Source of the DNA: Micrococcus lacusdianchii | GTDB lineage: Bacteria > Actinomycetota > Actinomycetes > Actinomycetales > Micrococcaceae | Assembly: GCF_023155805.1 (NCBI RefSeq) | Contig: NZ_JAKNUW010000010.1 | Location: forward strand, 45,689 to 109,688 | Length of the DNA: 64,000 nucleotides | Direction: 5' to 3' | Notes under the pieces: model-generated | The model's input: the letters and a program-made list of their open reading frames with translations, nothing else | Databases searched by the model: none | Told to the model about the DNA's origin: nothing | Shown: in pieces, positions 42,391-51,737 of the stretch | How positions within the stretch are numbered: position 1 is the first letter of the stretch | Layout of the letters: the number at the start of each line of letters is the position of its first letter | Program-made: the position numbers and the translations under genes

Positions 42391-43689
42391 TCAGTGGAAC
42401 TGGCCGGCCTCGGTGGACTCCTTGAGGGCCACGGTGGAGGACTCGGGGTTGATGGCGGTGGACACGGCGTCGAAGTAGCCGGTGCCGACCTCACGCTGGT
42501 GCTTGGTGGCGGTGTAGCCGCGGGCCTCGTCGGCGAACTCGCGCTCCTGCAGCTCCACGTACGCGGACATCTGGCGCTCGTTGTAGCCCTTGGCCAGGTC
42601 GAACATGGAGTGGTTGAGGGCGTGGAAGCCGGCGAGGGTGATGAACTGGAAGGTGTAGCCCATGGCACCGAGCTCGCGCTGGAACTTGGCGATCGTGGCG
42701 TCGTCGAGGTTCTTCTTCCAGTTGAACGACGGCGAGCAGTTGTAGGAGAGCATCTGGTCCGGGAACTCGGACTTGACGGCCTCGGCGAACTTCTTGGCCA
42801 GCTCGAGGTCCGGGGTGCCGGTCTCCATCCAGATCAGGTCGGAGTACGGGGCGTAGGCCTTGGCGCGGGCGATGCAGGGCTCGATGCCGTTGCGGACCTT
42901 GTAGAAGCCCTCGGCGGTGCGCTCACCGGTGATGAACTCGGCGTCGCGCTCGTCGACGTCGGAGGTGATCAGGGTGGCGGCCTCGGCGTCGGTGCGGGCG
43001 ATGATCACGGAGGGCACCCCGGCGACGTCGGCGGCCAGGCGGGCGGCGTTCAGGGTGCGGACGTGCTGGCCGGTGGGGATGAGCACCTTGCCGCCGAGGT
43101 GGCCGCACTTCTTCTCGGAGGCCAGCTGGTCCTCCCAGTGCACGCCGGAGGCGCCGGAGGCGATCATGCCCTTCATGAGCTCGTAGGCGTTGAGCGGGCC
43201 GCCGAAGCCGGCCTCGGCATCGGCGACGATCGGCACGAGGTAGTCCTCGACGGTCTTGATGCCCTCGGACCACTCGATCTGATCGGCGCGCAGCAGCGCG
43301 TTGTTGATGCGGCGGACCACAGCCGGCACGGAGTTGGCCGGGTAGAGGGACTGGTCCGGGTAGGTGTGGCCGGAGAGGTTGGCGTCCGCGGCGACCTGCC
43401 AGCCGGACAGGTAGATGGCGCGGAGGCCGGCCTTGACCTGCTGCACGGCCTGGTTGCCGGTGAGGGCGCCCAGGGCGTTGGTGAACTCGCCCTTGGCGTG
43501 CTCGGAGGTCAGCTGCTCCCAGAGCTTCTCGGAGCCGCGGCGGGCGAGGGTGTGCTCCTCCTGGATGCGGCCGCGGAGCTTGGCCACGTCCTCGGCGGTG
43601 TAGGTGCGCTCGATGTGGGCCCAGCGGTCGTTGGTGTCCCAGTCCTGCTGGATCTCCTGGGCGATCTGCTGCACGGTCTGCTCGGTCAT
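42391..43689 (-). CDS. aceA: Isocitrate lyase
   Basis: 432 residues. It splits isocitrate to succinate and glyoxylate. The active-site signature [41 protein letters not shown], and [15 protein letters not shown] are diagnostic. The ATG has GAGAGGA upstream. The first gene of aceA-aceB, divergent from a RamB-like regulator gene, as expected for acetate control in actinobacteria. It would also assimilate acetyl-CoA from the paa pathway. Confidence 0.97.
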   Translation of the reverse strand: MTEQTVQQIAQEIQQDWDTNDRWAHIERTYTAEDVAKLRGRIQEEHTLARRGSEKLWEQLTSEHAKGEFTNALGALTGNQAVQQVKAGLRAIYLSGWQVAADANLSGHTYPDQSLYPANSVPAVVRRINNALLRADQIEWSEGIKTVEDYLVPIVADAEAGFGGPLNAYELMKGMIASGASGVHWEDQLASEKKCGHLGGKVLIPTGQHVRTLNAARLAADVAGVPSVIIARTDAEAATLITSDVDERDAEFITGERTAEGFYKVRNGIEPCIARAKAYAPYSDLIWMETGTPDLELAKKFAEAVKSEFPDQMLSYNCSPSFNWKKNLDDATIAKFQRELGAMGYTFQFITLAGFHALNHSMFDLAKGYNERQMSAYVELQEREFADEARGYTATKHQREVGTGYFDAVSTAINPESSTVALKESTEAGQFH

Positions 43690-43963
43690 GGTCCTGGTCC
43701 TCTCGGGTGGGGGGCGGGGTGGGCCTCCGCGGTGCTGCGGCGGCGTCTCCCCGGGGGGTGTGGAACCACTCTGGCCCGACGCGCACCTGCCTGGGCCCCG
43801 CAGTCGCAGGAAAGTTCGCGATGTTCTTGCCAACACGTCAAGAAAGTGCGTCCTTCGCATCCGGGGCGCTGCAGTAGCGGGGATCTGCAGAAATGATGGC
43901 GCAGAGGAGTAAATGTTGACTTCATGGACGGCCTCGCAGGTGACGGTCGTTACCCTCGACGGC
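43690..43963. promoter_or_regulatory. aceA / ramB divergent promoter region
   Basis: 274-base region between the divergent genes. On the plus strand TACCCT (43951-43956) is 7 bases before the ATG at 43964, a leaderless arrangement. The sequence GTGACGGTCGTTAC (43940-43953) is one base from the GTGA-n6-TCAC pattern. The stretch 43810-43915 is clearly less GC-rich than its surroundings and probably holds the aceA promoter and regulator sites. I could not settle a RamB box by eye. Confidence 0.5.
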
Positions 43964-45454
43964 ATGGCCACCTCCACGAATCCCGCCCACGAGCCCCCGC
44001 GCGTCGACCCCCTCGTGCTCGGCCGGCGGCTGCGCCACCTGCGCCGGACGTCCGGCGCGACGCTGTCCGACGTCGCCGGGAAGGTGGGCGTGACCGCATC
44101 CCACCTCTCCCTCGTGGAGAACGGACACCGGGAGCCGCGGCTGACCCTGCTCACCGCCCTGGCCGGGGCGTTCGGCGTCGAGGTGGAGGACCTGCTGACG
44201 CCGGAGGCGCCAAGCCGGCGCGCGGCCCTCGAGGTGGCCGTGGAGCGGGCGCAGCGCGGCCCGCTGTTCCAGCGGCTCGGCCTGCCCGCCCTGAAGATCG
44301 GCCCGCGCACCCCGGACGAGGTCCTCGAGGTGATCGCGGGGCTGCAGGCCGAGCTGGACCGGCAGATGGCCGAACGCGTGTCCACCCCGGAGGAGGCGCG
44401 CCGGGCGAACAGCGCCCTGCGGGAGGAGATGCGGGCCTGCGGCAACCACTACGCGGACCTGGAGCGCCGGGCCCAGGAGCTGCGGGAGGCGGTGGACGTC
44501 GCGGACGGTCCGCTGACGCACCATCACGTGTCCGCACTGGCCGAGCACCTGGGGTTCGCGGTGCGGTTCGTGCCCGATCTGCCGCACTCGACGCGCTCCG
44601 TCACGGATCTGAAGAACCGCCGCATCTACCTGTCGCGGTCCCGCCGCCCGGACCATGACCCGCGCGCGGTGCTCCTGCAGGCGGTGTGCTCCTCGGTGCT
44701 GGGCCACGGCGAGCCCGCCGACTACGCGGAGTTCCTCCGCCAGCGCGTGTACACGAACTACCTGGCCGCGGCGATGATGATGCCGGAGCGCGGCACCGTG
44801 CGCGCGCTGCGCGAGGCGAAGGAGCGCCGCGACCTCTCGGTGGACGACCTGCGGGACCGGTTCGGCGTCTCGTGGGAGTCCGCCGCGCACCGGTTCACCA
44901 ACCTGGCCACCGAGCACCTGGGTCTGACCTGCCACTTCGCGAAGGTCCACGAGTCCGGGGTGTTCCACAAGGCATACGAGAACGACGGCATTCCGTTCCC
45001 CCGGGACCACATCGGAGCGATCGAGGGGCAGACGGCCTGCAGGTACTGGACCAGCCGGCAGGTGTTCTCCGTGGCCGACCACCTCGGTGCGTTCCCGCAG
45101 TACACGGACACCCCCGCCGGGACGTTCTGGTCGGCGGCGGTGGTCGAGCCGACCTCCACCGGCTTCTACTCTCTCACGGTGGGCGTGCCCTTCGACGACG
45201 CCAAGTGGTTCCGCGGCCGGGAGACCTCCGCGCGGACCCGCAGCACCTGCCCGGACCCGGAGTGCTGCCGGCTGCCCTCGGCGGACCTGGAGGCCGCGTG
45301 GGGCGGGCAGGCCTGGCCGGCGGCCCGCGCCAACGCGCACCTGCTGGCGGCCATGCCCAGCGGGGCGTTCCCGGGCGTGGAGGAGGTGCAGGTGTTCGAG
45401 TTCCTCCAGACGCAGGAGAGCCGATGGCCCCCGGAGGGGTCGGGGGCGGCCTGA
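43964..45454 (+). CDS. ramB: RamB-like XRE/ImmA-type regulator of acetate metabolism
   Basis: 496 residues in the order helix-turn-helix (residues about 12-70; [29 protein letters not shown]), a middle IrrE/ImmA-like domain ([26 protein letters not shown]), and a C-terminal DUF2083-type region with [20 protein letters not shown]. This is the ScfR/RamB arrangement that controls aceA, aceB and acetate activation in corynebacteria. It is divergent from aceA. The frame is open from 43913, but a -10 hexamer 7 bases before 43964 and the HTH position favour that start. Confidence 0.85.
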   Translation: MATSTNPAHEPPRVDPLVLGRRLRHLRRTSGATLSDVAGKVGVTASHLSLVENGHREPRLTLLTALAGAFGVEVEDLLTPEAPSRRAALEVAVERAQRGPLFQRLGLPALKIGPRTPDEVLEVIAGLQAELDRQMAERVSTPEEARRANSALREEMRACGNHYADLERRAQELREAVDVADGPLTHHHVSALAEHLGFAVRFVPDLPHSTRSVTDLKNRRIYLSRSRRPDHDPRAVLLQAVCSSVLGHGEPADYAEFLRQRVYTNYLAAAMMMPERGTVRALREAKERRDLSVDDLRDRFGVSWESAAHRFTNLATEHLGLTCHFAKVHESGVFHKAYENDGIPFPRDHIGAIEGQTACRYWTSRQVFSVADHLGAFPQYTDTPAGTFWSAAVVEPTSTGFYSLTVGVPFDDAKWFRGRETSARTRSTCPDPECCRLPSADLEAAWGGQAWPAARANAHLLAAMPSGAFPGVEEVQVFEFLQTQESRWPPEGSGAA

Positions 45455-45604
45455 CGGGGTGGCGGCGGGCGCGGGCCGTGCCGCACGACGCCCCCGCCCC
45501 TCGGGCGTTCCGTCCGGCGCCGCTGCGCTCCTACGGTGGACGGCACCGCGCGGGGCCGGACCGGCCTCGCGGAGGACATCCCCGACGTCGAGAGGACCAT
45601 CCCC

Positions 45605-46309
45605 ATGCCTTCCGTGCTGTTCGTGCTCACCGGAGCCCGCCATTGGACCCTGCAGGACGGGAGCGAGCACCCCACCGGCTTCTGGGCCGAGGAGCTCGTG
45701 GCCCCGTACGACCGCTTCGAGCAGGCGGGCTGGGAGATCGCCGTCGCCACGCCGGGCGCCGTCGTGCCCGTGGTGGACGAGGGCAGCCTCGGCGAGATGG
45801 GCGGCTCCGAGGAGGAGACCGCTGCGCTGCGCGCCCGCCTCGACGAGCTCGCCCCCGTGCTCTCCGCCCCGCAGGACCTGCACGAGGTGGACGGCCAGGC
45901 CTACGACGTCGTCTTCTACCCCGGCGGCCACGGCCCGATGGAGGACCTCGCCGTGGACGCCGGCTCCGGTGCCCTCCTGCGTGAGCGCGTGGCCGCGGGC
46001 AGGCCGGTCGCCCTGCTGTGCCACGCCCCGGCGGCGGCGCTCGCGGCCGAGCTCGACGACGACGCCGGCCCCGGCCCCTTCCACGGCCGCCGCATGACGG
46101 GCTTCTCCAACGTCGAGGAGCAGCAGGCGGGCCTGGCCGACAAGGCCCCGTGGCTGCTGGAGGACCGCCTCAAGGAGATCGGCGCCGAGTACGAGAAGGC
46201 CGCCGAGCCGTGGGCCCCCCACGTGGTGGTGGACGGCCCGGTCTACACCGGCCAGAACCCGGCGTCCTCGGCGGCGCTGGCGGAGCGCCTCCTGACCGAC
46301 CTGGGCTGA
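45605..46309 (+). CDS. DJ-1/PfpI-family protein (Hsp31/YajL/glyoxalase III-like)
   Basis: 234 residues. SVLFVLTGARHWTLQDGSEHPTGFWAEELVAPYDRFEQAGWEI is the start of the class I glutamine amidotransferase-like DJ-1 fold. YDVVFYPGGHGPMEDLAVD and VALLCHAPAAALAAEL give the nucleophile-elbow Cys followed by His. Such proteins act as methylglyoxal-detoxifying enzymes or chaperones. The ATG at 45605 is the natural start. It stands alone with its own upstream TACGGT -10-like hexamer. Confidence 0.83.
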   Translation: MPSVLFVLTGARHWTLQDGSEHPTGFWAEELVAPYDRFEQAGWEIAVATPGAVVPVVDEGSLGEMGGSEEETAALRARLDELAPVLSAPQDLHEVDGQAYDVVFYPGGHGPMEDLAVDAGSGALLRERVAAGRPVALLCHAPAAALAAELDDDAGPGPFHGRRMTGFSNVEEQQAGLADKAPWLLEDRLKEIGAEYEKAAEPWAPHVVVDGPVYTGQNPASSAALAERLLTDLG

Positions 46310-46377
46310 CCGGCCCACCTGCGGCGCCGCCGCTCCCTCCGCGCCGAGGGGGCGTCGGCGTCGCCCATACTGGGACC

Positions 46378-46878
46378 GTGACCCTCGCCGTGCTCGTCTC
46401 CGTCCTCGCCGTCCTGCTGCTGATCGTCGGTCTGGTCGGCACCGTCTACCCGATCCTGCCCGGCTCGCTCCTCAACGTGGTCGTCTCCGTGACGTGGGCG
46501 TGGATCCTCGGCTCCACCGCCTCCTGGACGTTCGGCCTGGTGGCCGCAGGCCTGTCGATCGCCGGCGTGAGCGCCTCCGCGGCCCTGACCGGTCGGCGCC
46601 TCGTGCGCGAGCGCGTCCCCCGCGGCCCGATCCTGGCCGGCGTCGCCGGCGCGGTGATCGGCTTCTTCGTCGTGCCGATCGTGGGCCTGTTCCTCGGCTT
46701 CGCTGTGGGCCTGTTCGCCGCCGAGTGGCGCCGCCGCAGGGACGCCCGTGCCGCGCTGGCCTCCTCGTGGGGCGCCGTCAAGGCCATGGGCCTGGGCATG
46801 CTCGTGGAGTTCGTGTGCGCCATGGCGGCCCTGGCCTCGGTGGGCACCGGCATCCTGGTGCACTTCGCCACGGCCTGA
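46378..46878 (+). CDS. DUF456-family membrane protein
   Basis: 166 residues with about four membrane segments. LLLIVGLVGTVYPILPGSLL at the N terminus and VIGFFVVPIVGLFLGFAVGLFAAEW in the second half are the DUF456 signature. The GTG start at 46378 lies 6 bases after CATACT (46366-46371), a likely -10, so the mRNA is probably leaderless. No function is known for the family. It does not appear to be in an operon with its neighbours. Confidence 0.78.
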   Translation: MTLAVLVSVLAVLLLIVGLVGTVYPILPGSLLNVVVSVTWAWILGSTASWTFGLVAAGLSIAGVSASAALTGRRLVRERVPRGPILAGVAGAVIGFFVVPIVGLFLGFAVGLFAAEWRRRRDARAALASSWGAVKAMGLGMLVEFVCAMAALASVGTGILVHFATA

Positions 46879-47006
46879 CCCGGGAGGACGGCGACGCCGG
46901 CCCGCGATGTTCACCGGCCCGTCACCCCGGCGGGGGTGAGCCGCACGCCCACTCCGGTCAGGCTGGAGCCGGCCCCCCCCCGCGGCCGTCCCGGAATCGA
47001 GGCGTC

Positions 47007-48191
47007 ATGCTCCCGTCCCCCGCCCCCTACCGCCGCGGCACGACCTCGGCCCTGCTCCTGAGCGCCGCCCTCCTGCTGCTGGGCGGGCTGGCCCTCGTGA
47101 TGGGCGGGGCGGTCCGCTGGCTCGGGTGCCTCACCCCCGACGTCTGGGCCGTGGCATGCCCCATGCACGACGACGCGTTCGGCGAGCTGCCCGGCATCGA
47201 CCTCCCGGTGGCGGCCGGCTACGCGCTCGTCGGCGCGGCGGCGCTGCCCGCGTCGTTCGGGCTGCGGCCGGGTCGGGGCGCCCGCGGACGGTGGGCGCTG
47301 CCCGCGCTCGGCCTCCTCACGCTCCTGGTGCACGTGGCCTTCGCTGTGGGGACGCTCGAGCCGGGGGAACCGGGGGAGCCGGGAGGGCCTGGGGAGCCGG
47401 CGTCGGCGCTCGGGCAGGCGAGCTCCCTTCTCGTCCTGATGGTGCCCGTGCTGAGCGTCACCGGCGCGGCATTGGTGACCCTCGGCCGGGACGACACCCC
47501 CGGCCGCCTGACCGCCCGGTGGACCGGGGGGACCTTGGCCGCCGTGGGTCTCGCCCACGGCATCGTCCCGATCGTGGTGCTGATCGGCGTCTCGGGCTCC
47601 CACGACGACCCGCCCGGCCTCTTCCTCCTTCCGGGGCTCGTCACGCTGGTCCTGGTCGGCCTCCTGACGGCCGCCGCGGTCCGCGCCTCCCACCGGTGGA
47701 ACAGGCGGGCACTGCTGGCGACGCTCGCCGGCGTCACCGCGCTGCTGGCCGCCGGCGGCTGGGCCGCGGCGGGGGCGATCCTCTGGCGGGACTGCCTCGA
47801 GCCCGGATCCTCCACGACCGGGTGCGCCCCCGCCGCAGCGGCCGCCGCACGGGCCCCGCTGGAACGCGAGCGCTGGCCTGAGGTGACCCCGCAGCCGGAG
47901 GTCGCCCTCGGCGCAGGTCTCGTCCTGCTCGCGGCCGCAGCGGCGCTCGCGCTGCTGCACGCCCTGCTGGAGCGGAGCGCGCCCGGGTGGACCGCCGCCG
48001 CGGCCGCGGTCCTGGCCGCGGGCGCCGGCGCCGTCCTGGCCTCACGGGCGGGGACCGTCGTGCTCGCGGAGTCGGCCTTCGCCCTGGTCCTCGCCCTCCT
48101 CGGGATGGTCCTGGCCTGGCGGGCCGGTGTCAGCGGCGTGCACGGCTCCCGCGGATCTCAGTCCGCGAGGTCACCCGTCGCGAGTGCGTAG
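47007..48191 (+). CDS. Polytopic membrane protein of unknown function
   Basis: 394 residues with about 8 to 9 hydrophobic segments (for example LLLLGGLALVMGGAVRWLG, GLVTLVLVGLLTAAAV, ALAGVTALLAAGGWAA types). An outer loop holds CLTPDVWAVACPMHDD and another DCLEPGSSTTGC, two Cys pairs that could form disulfides. A repeat of Glu-Pro-Gly near residue 120 marks another loop. I recognise no family. Its end overlaps the GntR gene at 48158 (opposite strand) by 34 bases. Confidence 0.5.
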   Translation: MLPSPAPYRRGTTSALLLSAALLLLGGLALVMGGAVRWLGCLTPDVWAVACPMHDDAFGELPGIDLPVAAGYALVGAAALPASFGLRPGRGARGRWALPALGLLTLLVHVAFAVGTLEPGEPGEPGGPGEPASALGQASSLLVLMVPVLSVTGAALVTLGRDDTPGRLTARWTGGTLAAVGLAHGIVPIVVLIGVSGSHDDPPGLFLLPGLVTLVLVGLLTAAAVRASHRWNRRALLATLAGVTALLAAGGWAAAGAILWRDCLEPGSSTTGCAPAAAAAARAPLERERWPEVTPQPEVALGAGLVLLAAAAALALLHALLERSAPGWTAAAAAVLAAGAGAVLASRAGTVVLAESAFALVLALLGMVLAWRAGVSGVHGSRGSQSARSPVASA

Positions 48192-48973
48192 AAGCCCAGG
48201 ATGTGCTCGCGCAGAGAGGCGGCGGCCAGCTCGCCGTCGCGCGCGTCGACCGCCGCGAGGATGCCGCGGTGCTCGTCCTGCAGCCGTCGGCGCACGGCGT
48301 CCCAGTCGGCCAGGGCACCCACCGCCTCGTGGACGTAGCCGACGACGGCCTGCCTCAGCGACGCCATGATGGTCTCCGTGACGACGTTGCCGCTCAGGGC
48401 GGCGAGGGTGATGTGGAACTGAGCGTCAAGCTCATGGAAGACGTCTCGTGGCAGGGCGGGGTCGTCCATGCGTTTCAGCAAGGTGGCCGCCTGGGCCATG
48501 GCGGCCCGTCGGGGGTCGTCGCCGAGCGCGGCGTCGCCGTGCCGGCTCGCGGCGAAGCGGGCCGCCTCGGTCTCGAGGAGCACGCGGGTGGCGACGATGT
48601 CCGAGACCGGAAGGGCCTGCGTGGCCACATGCATCCGCAGCGCCCATCCGAGGGCGGCCGAGGGCTCGGAGACCACCACGGCACCGGCGGTGGGGCCGGA
48701 GCCGGTGCTCGAGCGGACGAGCCCCATCGCGTCCAGGATGCGGGTGGCCTCCCGCACGGAGGCCCGGGAGATGCCGAAGCGTTCCGCCAGGGCACGCTCG
48801 CCGGGCAGCTTGGCGCCCACCCGCACCCGGCCGCCGCGCAGCTCGTCCTCGAGCCAGTCGAGGATCACGGTGTGGGCGCGCGGGGCTGTGTCGGGCACGG
48901 GTGTCTCCTCCGAGGCGGATGGCGGCGTGGACTGCCCATCCTCGGACTCCGCCTCGGAGGAGCCGTGCGTCAC
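48158..48973 (-). CDS. lldR: GntR/FadR-family regulator of lactate genes (LldR-like)
   Basis: 271 residues. A winged helix near residue 50 (LDWLEDELRGGRVRVGAKLPGERALAERFGISRASVREATRILDAMGLV pattern) is followed by an FCD domain with FHITLAALSG and the metal-type His residues of this family. GTG 48973 overlaps the lldP stop by 4 bases, so permease and regulator are coupled. LldR-type boxes (TGGTCTGACCA type) lie at 50710-50845. In C. glutamicum LldR binds the same motif and is released by L-lactate; role here is inferred from that. Confidence 0.85.
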   Translation of the reverse strand: MTHGSSEAESEDGQSTPPSASEETPVPDTAPRAHTVILDWLEDELRGGRVRVGAKLPGERALAERFGISRASVREATRILDAMGLVRSSTGSGPTAGAVVVSEPSAALGWALRMHVATQALPVSDIVATRVLLETEAARFAASRHGDAALGDDPRRAAMAQAATLLKRMDDPALPRDVFHELDAQFHITLAALSGNVVTETIMASLRQAVVGYVHEAVGALADWDAVRRRLQDEHRGILAAVDARDGELAAASLREHILGFYALATGDLAD

Positions 48974-50631
48974 GGGGCGGCCGGCAGCATCCAGGACAGG
49001 ACCGTGGACTGCAGGTAGACGATCACGCACACGAGCAGCAGCAGGCCCACGGACCAGCCGACCACCCGGCGCAGGATCTCACTCTCCCGGCCCTCCAGGG
49101 ACACCGCGGTCGCGGCGATGGCCAGGGACTGCGGGGAGATCATCTTGCCCACCACGCCGCCGGAGGTGTTCGCGGCCACGAGCAGGGCCGGATCGGCGCC
49201 GATGTTGTGGGCGGCGGTCTGCTGGAGCTTGGCGAAGAGGGCGTTCGCGGAGGTGTCCGAGCCGGTGACGGCCGTGCCGAGCCATCCCAGCACCGGGGAG
49301 AGGAACACGAAGGCCGTGCCCAGGCCGGCCACCCACGTGCCCATGGCGATGGTCTGGCTCGAGAAGTTCATCACGTAGGCCAGGGAGAGCACGGTCATGA
49401 TGGTCAGGGCGGACCAGCGCATGCGCCAGAAGCTGCGGCCGATCTCGGCCACCGCGTCCCCCATGCCCAGCCGGTAGCGGCCGCCGTCGTCGAACACGGA
49501 GTAGACCACGGTCATCACCAGGCCGGCGAACAGCAGCAGGGTGCCGGGGGAGGCGAGCCACTCCGCCTTGAACACGGTGTTGGCGATCGGGGCTCCCGCG
49601 GTGTCGACCAGACGGCCGTCCAGGCCCGGCCAGGGCGTCTTCGTGGTGGCGGAGGACAGAGCGGCCGTGATCGGCGGGACCAGCTTGGCCAGGCCGAAGA
49701 CGGTCACCACGACGATGTAGGGCAACAGGGCCATCCACACGCGGACGGGGGTGAGGGTGGAGGCGGCCGGGGCGTCGGTCACACCCAGCCGGGCGCGCGC
49801 CTCGGCCGCGCCCTTGGGCCGCCAGAAGCGCAGCATGACGACGGCCGTGCCCATGGAGACCAGGGCCGCGACCACGTCGGTGAGCTCGTAGGAGAAGTAG
49901 GTGGAGGCGAACCAGATGGACAGGGCGAAGGCGGCGCCGATGACCAGCAGTGCCGGCCAGGTCTGACGGACGCCGCGGGCGCCGTCGATGATCAGCACGA
50001 GCAGGAACGGGACGAGGACGGCCACGAACGGGGCCTGGTGGCCGACGATGGCGCCGATGTGCTCGGCGGGGATGCCCGTGAGGGTGCCCGCGGTGGTGAT
50101 CGGGATGCCGACGGCGCCGAACGCCACGGGCGCGGTGTTGGCCAGCAGCACGGCCGTGGCCGCGCGCAGCGGCGGAATGCCGAGCGCCAGGATCATCGTC
50201 GCCGTGATGGCCACGGGCGCGCCGAACCCGGCGAGCGCCTCGAGCAGGCCGCCGAAGCAGAAGGCGATGAGCACCGCCTGGATGCGGATGTCCCCGCCGC
50301 CGATCGAGTCGAAGATGGCCCGCATGTCCTCGAACCGCCCGGACAGCACCGTCACCTGGTAGAACCACAGCGCCATCACCACGATCCACACGATCGGGAA
50401 CAGCCCGAAGGCGGCACCCTGGGCGGCGGACAGCAGCGCGAGCTCGGCGGGCATGCCGAAGCCGAACACGGCCACGCCGAGGGCGACCGCCAGGGCGGCC
50501 AGGCCGGACTGCCACGCCTTGAGCTTGAGGAGCATGAGGGTGATGAAGAACGTCAGCAGGGGCAGGGCCCCCAGCGCGGCGGACAGCCCGAGGCTGCCGG
50601 CGGCGTCGGGGACGGCGGAGTAGGTCTGCAC
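48970..50631 (-). CDS. lldP: L-lactate permease
   Basis: 553-residue membrane protein of the LctP/GlcA family with about 13 segments. LPLLTFFITLMLLKLKAW, GGLLEALAGFGAPVAITATMIL, IPITTAGTLTGIPAEHIGAIVGHQAPF and LSPVLGWLGTAVTGSDTSANALFAKLQ are strong family signatures. The GTG start at 50631 has GGAGGA 3 bases before it. It is divergent from lutABC and shares the LldR box cluster with it. It also allows glycolate transport in some species. Confidence 0.93.
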   Translation of the reverse strand: MQTYSAVPDAAGSLGLSAALGALPLLTFFITLMLLKLKAWQSGLAALAVALGVAVFGFGMPAELALLSAAQGAAFGLFPIVWIVVMALWFYQVTVLSGRFEDMRAIFDSIGGGDIRIQAVLIAFCFGGLLEALAGFGAPVAITATMILALGIPPLRAATAVLLANTAPVAFGAVGIPITTAGTLTGIPAEHIGAIVGHQAPFVAVLVPFLLVLIIDGARGVRQTWPALLVIGAAFALSIWFASTYFSYELTDVVAALVSMGTAVVMLRFWRPKGAAEARARLGVTDAPAASTLTPVRVWMALLPYIVVVTVFGLAKLVPPITAALSSATTKTPWPGLDGRLVDTAGAPIANTVFKAEWLASPGTLLLFAGLVMTVVYSVFDDGGRYRLGMGDAVAEIGRSFWRMRWSALTIMTVLSLAYVMNFSSQTIAMGTWVAGLGTAFVFLSPVLGWLGTAVTGSDTSANALFAKLQQTAAHNIGADPALLVAANTSGGVVGKMISPQSLAIAATAVSLEGRESEILRRVVGWSVGLLLLVCVIVYLQSTVLSWMLPAAP

Positions 50632-50709
50632 GGATCCTCCGGGAGGGTCGGCGGCGGGTGCCGGTGCGGGGCGGTGTCGTTCCGGCTCGGGCTCGCCCGG
50701 GCCGGCATG

Positions 50710-50766
50710 TGGTCAGTCCACAGTGGTCAGACCACACAGGATACTGTGAGGCCGGTCACTGCGCAA
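50710..50766 (-). promoter_or_regulatory. lldP promoter with two LldR boxes
   Basis: On the minus strand: TTGCGC (50761-50766), a 17-base spacer, TATCCT (50738-50743). The boxes TGGTCAGACCA (50724-50734) and TGGTCAGTCCA (50710-50720) follow directly. The spacer contains the GTGA-n6-TCAC palindrome GTGAGGCCGGTCAC (50746-50759). Positioning fits repression by LldR. Confidence 0.82.
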
Positions 50767-50832
50767 GGAGGCGCGAGGGCGACTCCGGCGGAACTCCGTC
50801 ATGACGTGGGCTGTGACGGCCGCCACGCGCAT

Positions 50833-50845
50833 GGTATGGTCTGAC
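50833..50845 (+). promoter_or_regulatory. LldR box at the lutA promoter
   Basis: TGGTCTGACCA (50835-50845), a perfect copy of the known LldR operator motif, overlaps TATGGT (50833-50838), a possible -10 for lutABC. The start of lutA follows 35 bases later, after AGAGGAGGA. Confidence 0.78.
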
Positions 50846-50879
50846 CACACACCACCCCGCCGTCCCCAGAGGAGGACTC

Positions 50880-51737
50880 ATGCGGATCGCCCTGTTCGCC
50901 ACGTGCATCGTGGACGCGATGTACCCCCGGGTGGCCCTGGCCACCGTGGAGGTCCTGGAGCGCCTCGGCCACGAGGTGGTCTTCCCCTCGGGGCAGGCCT
51001 GCTGCTCGCAGATGCACATCAACTCCGGCTACCTCGACGACGCGGTCCCCGTGGTCCGCAATCACGTGGAGACCTTCATGGCGGCCGACTACGACGTCGC
51101 CGTCGCCCCCTCCGGCTCCTGCGTCGCCTCGCTGGGGCACCAGCAGCCGATGGTCGCCCGACGCGCGGGAGACGAGGCCCTGGCCCGGGACGCCGAGACC
51201 GTGGCCGGCCGCACCCACGAGCTCTCCCAGCTGCTCACCGACGTCCTCGGTGTGACCGACGCCGCGGCTCAGCTGGGCTCCTGGTTCCCGCACACCGTCA
51301 CGTACCACCCCTCCTGCCACGGCATGCGCCTGCTCCGTCTGGGCGACCGGCAGCGGGACCTCGTGCGCACCATCGGGGGGATCGACTACCGCGAACTGCC
51401 TGACGCCGAGGAGTGCTGCGGCTTCGGCGGGACCTTCTCGATGAAGCTCCCCGACGTCTCCGGTGCCATGGCGGACGAGAAGATCGACAACGTCCGGAGG
51501 ACCGGGGCCGAGGTGCTCACCGGGGGCGACGCCTCATGCCTGCTGCACCTCGGCGGCGCCCTCTCCCGCCGGGGCACGGTGACCGACGAGGGCCGACCGG
51601 TGCGGACCGTCCACTTCGCCGAGCTCCTGGCCTCCACCCGGGAGCGACCGCTCGACGTGGACGGGCCCGTGGAGCTCAGCATCCCCGGGGGGCGTCGCCG
51701 CCCTGCCGCCTGCGCCGCCGAGGAGGCCGCCCGATGA
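50880..51737 (+). CDS. lutA: L-lactate oxidation iron-sulfur protein LutA (LldE)
   Basis: 285 residues. CCG-domain (Fe-S) subunit of the LutABC lactate dehydrogenase. VTYHPSCHGMRLLRLGD and ECCGFGGTFSMKLPDVSGAM carry the cysteine-rich motifs; CSQMHINSGY is a further Cys segment. The C-terminal 30 residues extend beyond the usual end. The lutB ATG overlaps the stop by 4 bases. Divergent from lldP. Confidence 0.93.
   Translation: MRIALFATCIVDAMYPRVALATVEVLERLGHEVVFPSGQACCSQMHINSGYLDDAVPVVRNHVETFMAADYDVAVAPSGSCVASLGHQQPMVARRAGDEALARDAETVAGRTHELSQLLTDVLGVTDAAAQLGSWFPHTVTYHPSCHGMRLLRLGDRQRDLVRTIGGIDYRELPDAEECCGFGGTFSMKLPDVSGAMADEKIDNVRRTGAEVLTGGDASCLLHLGGALSRRGTVTDEGRPVRTVHFAELLASTRERPLDVDGPVELSIPGGRRRPAACAAEEAAR

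Noticed and set aside
43811..43821. AAAGTTCGCGA as a RamB box
   Set aside because: Only a partial match to the AACTTTGCAAA-type motif; too weak to claim by eye.
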